From Thermoanaerobacterium xylanolyticum LX-11 (lineage in GTDB: Bacteria > Bacillota > Thermoanaerobacteria > Thermoanaerobacterales > Thermoanaerobacteraceae): 64,000 nt of DNA. Shown here in pieces: positions 59,368-64,000 of this stretch. The translations under genes were made by a program, and so were the position numbers. The DNA lies in NCBI RefSeq assembly GCF_000189775.2, contig NC_015555.1:2429001-2493000 (forward strand), written 5' to 3'. The number at the start of each line of letters is the position of its first letter. Position 1 is the first letter of the stretch. Below the pieces are notes generated by a model. The model searched no databases. It was not told the DNA's origin and saw only the letters and a list, made by a program, of their open reading frames with translations.

Positions 59368-59647
59368 ATGTGCCGTATTTTTCTATGTATTTGTCAAATG
59401 AAAGTTACGCCAAATTTTAATCGTATTTTCCTCTACTTAATCTCTACTTAATAGTATAAAAAATCAAGCTGCGACAAAATCATTTCAAGTCTTGTTGCTG
59501 GTTGAAATTTTATTAATTCCTTGAAGGAAAATAAACATACTTGTCGAATATAACAAGTAAGTTCACCTCTTTTGTTAAAATTGCTTTACTATAATGATAC
59601 CAGAAAACTAGACAGACAAAAAGTCAAAAATAAGTTAGAATATAGTT

Positions 59648-59959
59648 ATGAATAAGAGAAGAAATTTTACACCAGAACAAAAAGCAAGAATTGTATTAGA
59701 GGTATTACGAGAAGAAAAAACGCTTAATGAAATAGCTGCTGAATATGAAATACATCCGAATATGATTAGCCGCTGGAAAGCAGAATTTGTCAATAATGCA
59801 GCAAAGGTATTTGCCAAAGAAACCGACGAGTTAGAAAAGGTCAAAAAAATATATGAAAAGGAGAAGGAGGAATTATTAAAACAAATAGGGCAGCTCTCTT
59901 ATGAGAATGTCTGGCTTAAAAAAATCTGGTCAATTCTAAATCTCGTGAAGAACGCATGA
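59648..59959 (+). CDS. IS3-family orfA
   Basis: 103 residues: MNKRRNFTPEQKARIVLEVL with the HTH (TLNEIAAEYEIHPNMISRWKAEF), then a coiled-coil segment (ELEKVKKIYEKEKEELLKQI). The A7 run at about 59918-59924 is the usual site of -1 programmed frameshifting into orfB (WLKKNLVNSKSREER). Intact, but orfB is not. Confidence 0.85.
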   Translation: MNKRRNFTPEQKARIVLEVLREEKTLNEIAAEYEIHPNMISRWKAEFVNNAAKVFAKETDELEKVKKIYEKEKEELLKQIGQLSYENVWLKKIWSILNLVKNA

Positions 59960-60581
59960 AGATGATTGATATGGGTGATAAAAAGCTTAGTATTAGCAGG
60001 CAGGCTGAGTTCTTGGGTATTAATCGTACAAGTCTTTATTACAAACCTGTGCCAACAAGCGATGAAGAATACATGATTAAGCGTATCATTGATGAAGTCT
60101 ATACAGCCCATCCCGAATATGGCTATCGCAGAATGACAACTATACTAAGGAGAGATTATGGAATTCTTATCAACTGTAAAAGGACTCGCCGTTATATGCG
60201 AGAAATTGGCATACACGGATTCTGCCCTGGACCAAATCTTAGTAAATAAAGCAGCATGGAGCACCAGAAATCATAAACAGTGACCAAGGTTCACAGTTTA
60301 CATGTGAAGACTACATAAACTTACTGAAAGAAAATAGCATAAAAATATCTATGGATAGTAAAGGCAAAGCATTGGACAATCGCTGTATAGAACGATTTTT
60401 CAGAAGCTATAAGTGGGAGAAGCTTTACCTGGAAGACTGTGAAACTGGGCATCAGCTAAGAAAAATAACACAAGAATATATTGAATGTTACAATAACAAG
60501 AAACCACACCAGTCGTTAGGCAATAGAACGCCTGCTGAATATTACTATAGCAAATCTAATATTCTTGTGCAAGCTGGTTAA
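59956..60581 (+). pseudogene. IS3-family orfB with a deletion in the catalytic core
   Basis: The first part (MKMIDMGDKKLSISRQAEFLG, YGYRRMTTILRRDYG, up to PGPNLSK) stops at 60249. The second part resumes with HGAPEIINSDQGSQFTCEDY, SMDSKGKALDNRCIERFFRSYKWE and ends at 60581. Compared with the family about 70-80 residues, with the first catalytic Asp, are missing between them. The second and third catalytic acids are still encoded. Confidence 0.85.
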
Positions 60582-60890
60582 GTCTGCCACATTTATCACA
60601 TGTTCCCTGTGGTGAGCTTCTCATTCCATGCCTTGATGCATCAGTAGTAGACAACATTGTGAAACACCAAAATGTTGATGCTTGACATAGCTGTCTAACA
60701 TGGTATGCACTCATCGTAATAAGGTTAAACACTTAAATAACTTCAGTTCATGTATCTAACTTACATTTTATATAAAATTATCAAAATAAAGGATGTGCAA
60801 AAATCTAACTTAGGTTTTTAAAAAAATTGTCTTGACAGATGGGGGCATTATAACGAGTTATCCAAAAATGAAATGAAGGGTGGAATTGCA

Positions 60891-61058
60891 ATGAAAGTGT
60901 CAGATGTATTAATTAAATGTGGTTTGGCTATATATGCTATTAGCATTTTTGTGAATTTTACTATTTATAAAATACCTAAAATACCTATGATTATTATCTT
61001 ATGTGTAGCTAGTGTTTTGATTTTAATGGGCTGTGTGTTTCTTCGTATTGGGAAATAA
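60891..61058 (+). CDS. Small membrane protein (hypothetical)
   Basis: 55 residues, MKVSDVLIKCGLAIYAISIF at the start; two membrane helices (about 5-20 and 27-48, PMIIILCVASVLILMGCVFL) joined by a short basic loop. No family recognised. Such two-helix proteins are common beside transporter and bacteriocin genes, but the neighbour here is a dead IS3. The ATG at 60891 has GGGTGGAATTGCA upstream; an in-frame ATG at 60873 is less well placed. Confidence 0.5.
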   Translation: MKVSDVLIKCGLAIYAISIFVNFTIYKIPKIPMIIILCVASVLILMGCVFLRIGK

Positions 61059-61563
61059 ATCTGAAGTTTTGTTATCTGTCCTAAAATTTATTTAGAATCT
61101 AATTTTTAATTTATGTTTTTAATTTATGCCATAGTATAACGTTGGAAATTAGTTTCCGAAATCACTCGTGGTTATATCTTAATTATAGCAGGAAATAAAG
61201 TCATCAAATAATACATACTGTTAAACAGCAAGATATCCCATCCTGAAAAATTGAGATTAAATAAGCTGATTTATCATAAAAAAGTATAAAGATTAAACAA
61301 TCACTAAACATTGTTTTTACTTAAAAATTCACATTATACAATCTACAAGATCATATTATTCTAGAATCATATACATATAGCTGTAAGTATATTTATTTTT
61401 GGGTTTTACGCTTTTTGGGTAAATGCCATTTTGAATGTATCTTCTCCCCCGGATTGAACCGGGAGAAAGTTATTTTATGGCACCAACCCTCTCCGAAGTG
61501 CTCAGGTTGCACCCCTGCATTTCCCTATCCCCTCCGGAGAAGAAGATACACTCATATATACAA
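61059..61563. other. Gap with the probable end of the DDE/ATPase element
   Basis: 61059-61380 is AT-rich with no gene. From about 61397 on there are end-like signals. The 9-mer ACCCAAAAA occurs twice on the minus strand (near 61397-61424). TGTATCTTCTCC near 61436 pairs with GGAGAAGAAGATACA ending near 61552 around a GC-rich core. This may be the terminal repeat region of the transposase/ATPase element or a structured RNA at the end of its transcript. Confidence 0.45.
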
Positions 61564-62370
61564 TTATTCTGTAATATTTATATCGCTCTGAGCTCTAAAT
61601 ACTAGCTCACCATTTATAGTTTTTTGACTTTCTTTAGCTCCTAAAATCATTGACATTTCTACAAGTAAATTAATTTTTCTTAAATATCCATTTGTACTTG
61701 AATATATTAATTCAATTGCGTCATCAGTAAATATTGTTTCATTGCAGCCTGCACATTTTAATCTGGTTGTTATATATTCTTTTGTTTCATCTTTGTTTAA
61801 ACCTTTAAATGAATAGTTTAAGACTATTCGCTGCCTTAATGCTTCATGTGCTTGTCTATTCAACTGTATAATTAATTGTGTCTGTCCTGATAATATAAGC
61901 AATGCATAATTTTTTGTATCCATGTCAAAATTAAATATAATGCGTAAATCGTCAAGGATCGAGTTGCTTATGAACTGGGCCTCATCAACAATGATAACAG
62001 GAGTTATGTTCTTTGAATGATAACTTAATATTACATCCTGTATCTGGCGAAACATATCACATTTTCTATGCTTTGGCATTAATCCTAAGCCGTCGGATAA
62101 ATACCTGTAAAAATCCATAACTGTAAGTATTGATATCGGTATGTATACAACCTTGTACATATTAGGATTTAAAGAATTTACAAAGCTTTTTAGTGTATAT
62201 GACTTACCAGATCCAGGATCTCCTGTTATTAACCCAAATCCCTTTTTATCTTTTAAAAATTCTAATCTGCTCATTGCTTGTATATAATCTTGTGATTTGT
62301 AGTGATATTTTACATCACAGTCTTTAGAAAATGGATTAAATGTTAATCCATAATATACATTAAACATCAT
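61564..62370 (-). CDS. AAA+ transposition ATPase (ExeA/TniB-like)
   Basis: 268 residues. Walker A GDPGSGKSYTL (about 49-59), Walker B VIIVDEAQFIS, and sensor I LLILSGQTQL. The opening YYGLTFNPFSKDCD is typical of the ExeA-type ATPases found with DDE transposases. The ATPase would guide target choice and activate the transposase, as MuB, TnsC or TniB do. The ATG at 62368-62370 (or one codon later) is behind AAAGAAGGAAAA; it follows the transposase gene by 16 bases. It appears intact. Confidence 0.88.
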   Translation of the reverse strand: MMFNVYYGLTFNPFSKDCDVKYHYKSQDYIQAMSRLEFLKDKKGFGLITGDPGSGKSYTLKSFVNSLNPNMYKVVYIPISILTVMDFYRYLSDGLGLMPKHRKCDMFRQIQDVILSYHSKNITPVIIVDEAQFISNSILDDLRIIFNFDMDTKNYALLILSGQTQLIIQLNRQAHEALRQRIVLNYSFKGLNKDETKEYITTRLKCAGCNETIFTDDAIELIYSSTNGYLRKINLLVEMSMILGAKESQKTINGELVFRAQSDINITE

Positions 62371-62386
62371 TTTTCCTTCTTTCTAT

Positions 62387-63519
62387 TTACAGAGAAAAGT
62401 CTATTTCTTTTCTTCTTATCTTAGAATTATCAATTTTGTTTACGGGATGTATTGTTTGTAAGAGTTTGCCGTCTTCGCTGAAAATATATGCTTTATCAAG
62501 TGATTTTGGATAATATCGTATATTTACATAATCACCGATATATTGCATTGGTACTTCAAATTTAATTTTTTCTATTGATATTGTGGCATCTTTAATTACA
62601 TGTCTTTTGACTCTATACAGAAATATGTTATCAAGCTCTTCCTTAGAATTTATGAATTTCATCGTGTCAGTATATTTAATAAATTTCTCTATGGGCTTCA
62701 TATTTGTTGATGAATGTACTGTTTGATGATATATTCCTTCAATATATTTATTCAAGTTATCATTCAATTCGTCTATAGAAGATATTTTCTGCCAATCAAA
62801 TCCATACATCCATTGGTCTTTTAATGTTCTGAAAAACCTTTCAATTTTTCCTTTCGATTCTGGCGAATACGGTTCAGCATAACATAAAGACGTTCCTAAT
62901 GAGGCACATATTAAATGCAATTGTTCGCTTTGGAATACCTTGCCGTTATCAACAAATAGTTTTTTAGGAACACCTCTTTTTGAAACAGCTTTTTTAAATG
63001 CATCAATAAGTGATATTACATTATCTGTATCATAAAATTCTGCATGTGTTATTAACCTTGATGAATCATCCAGAAAAGCAATAAGGTACGTCTTGATTTT
63101 CTTATCGTTTATAATTAAGTATGGACCCATAGATATATCAGATTGCCAGCAGTCATTAGGATGCTCCATTTCAAAGGCTCTCCTGTCTTTTATGTTTAAT
63201 GCTGATGTAGATATTTTACTTTTGCGAAGATATCTTTGAATTGTGGATAAAGATACCTTATCAAGCTCGATAAACTTTTTAGCTAAAAGTTCATGATAGA
63301 TTGACTTAGCTGATCTTCTTGGATTATCGAGTTTTAGATTTTTAATATAGGTTTTAACATCATCAGTTAAAACTCTTGAAGCACCTTTGTCACATCTACT
63401 TTTAGGGTATAGACCTTCAAATCCATATTTTCTGTAGCAGTAAAGCCACGTCTTAATTGTATTAGGAGAAAATTCTCTTTTGCCTAATGAAGGCACATCA
63501 TAAACTTTAGAAGTAATTA
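62387..63519 (-). pseudogene. Mu/TniA-like DDE transposase, N-terminus cut by the IS110 repeat
   Basis: About 377 codons remain in frame. HTH region (REFSPNTIKTWLYCYRKYGF, GLYPKSRCDKGASR), then the rve core: CWQSDISMGPYLI (first D), KKLFVDNGKVFQSEQ (second D) and SPESKGKIERFFRTLKDQW (E). A C-terminal beta-barrel-like region follows (KFEVPMQYIGDYVNIRYYPKS). The frame (EVITSKVYDVPSLGK) begins exactly where the inverted repeat ends at 63519/63520. The usual 50 or so N-terminal residues are missing. A GTG at 63494-63496 could start a shortened product, without a clear ribosome site. Confidence 0.8.
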
Positions 63520-64000
63520 CCTCCCTCTATAATCTTTGATTTTCTTTCAATATCTCACTCATTCTCAGATTCTCACAATCTTCAAAGAAGCCCTCATGTA
63601 TATCAATGCTATTTATTCATGAATTTTACATGTGGTAGGTAACCTAAATAAGCTTCTATTGTTTTTCCATATTTTGGCCTATGGTTTCCACTTAAGCTCA
63701 TGTGGCATACCCTCCCATGTCTCACAGGATCTTTGTCCTTAATTCCTTCGTTCTGCCTTACATGAGGTGGATGTCAGTTATGCTCCATTGCTGGGTCTTA
63801 TGCCCTTATGGTGAAATTACCAACCTGACAATTCCGGCTCTCTTTGTCAATCTTCGAATTTTTAAATTGAGTTTTTAACTTTATTTGTCTTATTTTTGGC
63901 ACCGCTTAATTATTCAAACCATCGCAGGAGCGAGGCTGTCAAGGGTTAGCTTTGTGAAGTGAAACGCAGCAAAGCTGAGACGTGGTCCTTGCCCTTGACT
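63520..64000 (-). repeat. Long inverted repeat, right copy (IS110 3' region)
   Basis: Complement of 54664-55144, one substitution at 63548. The nested stems of the left copy recur at 63938-63999. The copy reads leftward, so its transposase should lie to the right of the window. It ends against the truncated DDE transposase gene. Confidence 0.95.

Larger units (their letters stand above)
59610..60838 (+). mobile_element. IS3-family element with internal deletion
   Basis: Ends are only approximate: AGACAGACAAAAAGTC near 59612, and an inverted relative near 60836. Both contain an AAGTTAGA block in the same relative place. It holds orfA and a deleted orfB. The 250 bases after orfB have no gene. 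Confidence 0.65.

Noticed and set aside
60560-60735. Minus-strand 58-codon frame with a CDKCG motif overlapping the IS3 end
   Set aside because: It runs antisense through the orfB 3' end, has no ribosome site, and only one cysteine pair; probably chance.

Overview
The window comes from a low-GC, thermophilic, spore-forming clostridium. The gene set (wal locus with htrA-CxxH/CxxC-rlmH, giant acyl-CoA dehydratase activase, YtaF, DnaD/DnaI pair, type I-B Cas genes, IS families) looks most like Thermoanaerobacterium or a close relative. That is an inference from protein style and synteny, not from a database match.

Positions 1-27.8 kb are mostly ordinary chromosome. They hold hcp behind an HcpR/CRP-type site, an aldo/keto reductase, small proteins, a 1420-residue double activase, an orphan XPF/ERCC4-type nuclease with a vapB remnant at its tail, and a diguanylate cyclase. 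The cell-wall locus follows, all on the minus strand: a metallopeptidase, walR, walK, a secreted protein, yycH and yycI, then murA, htrA, a CxxH/CxxC protein and rlmH. Next come an M23 endopeptidase, the DnaD/DnaI helicase-loading pair, an M1 peptidase, YtaF and a dead phosphoesterase gene.

Positions 27.8-48.8 kb are a defence island. An IS200-like element and a broken DUF6883/DUF4926 pair abut the leader-distal end of a very large CRISPR array. I counted 153 identical 30-bp repeats by hand, 13 on one side and 140 on the other of an IS4-family element that inserted inside one spacer. The array reads leftward from a leader at about 40.7-40.95 kb, just downstream of a complete same-strand type I-B (Tneap-like) operon: cas8b(cst1)-cas7(cst2)-cas5-cas3-cas4-cas1-cas2-cas6. 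The array shows segmental spacer duplications, one 71-nt spacer and two spacers that overlap in sequence on opposite strands.

Positions 48.8-51.2 kb are ordinary again: a DUF1646 membrane protein behind a probable Na+ (DUF1646-motif) riboswitch with a terminator, a cysteine-rich protein and a DUF2892 protein.

Positions 51.2-64 kb are a mobile-element graveyard: an ISLre2 remnant split by a frameshifted IS3, then an IS110-family element with a long structured 3' noncoding region. The last 481 nt of that region recur almost perfectly in inverted orientation at the right edge of the window. The 8.4 kb between the two copies holds a decayed cluster (papain-like peptidase half, beta-propeller-like gene, peptide-exporter-like ABC protein), a second identical IS200-like copy, another IS3 remnant and a DDE transposase/AAA ATPase pair whose transposase is cut exactly at the repeat. 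This bracketed region and the CRISPR array history are the most interesting parts of the window.
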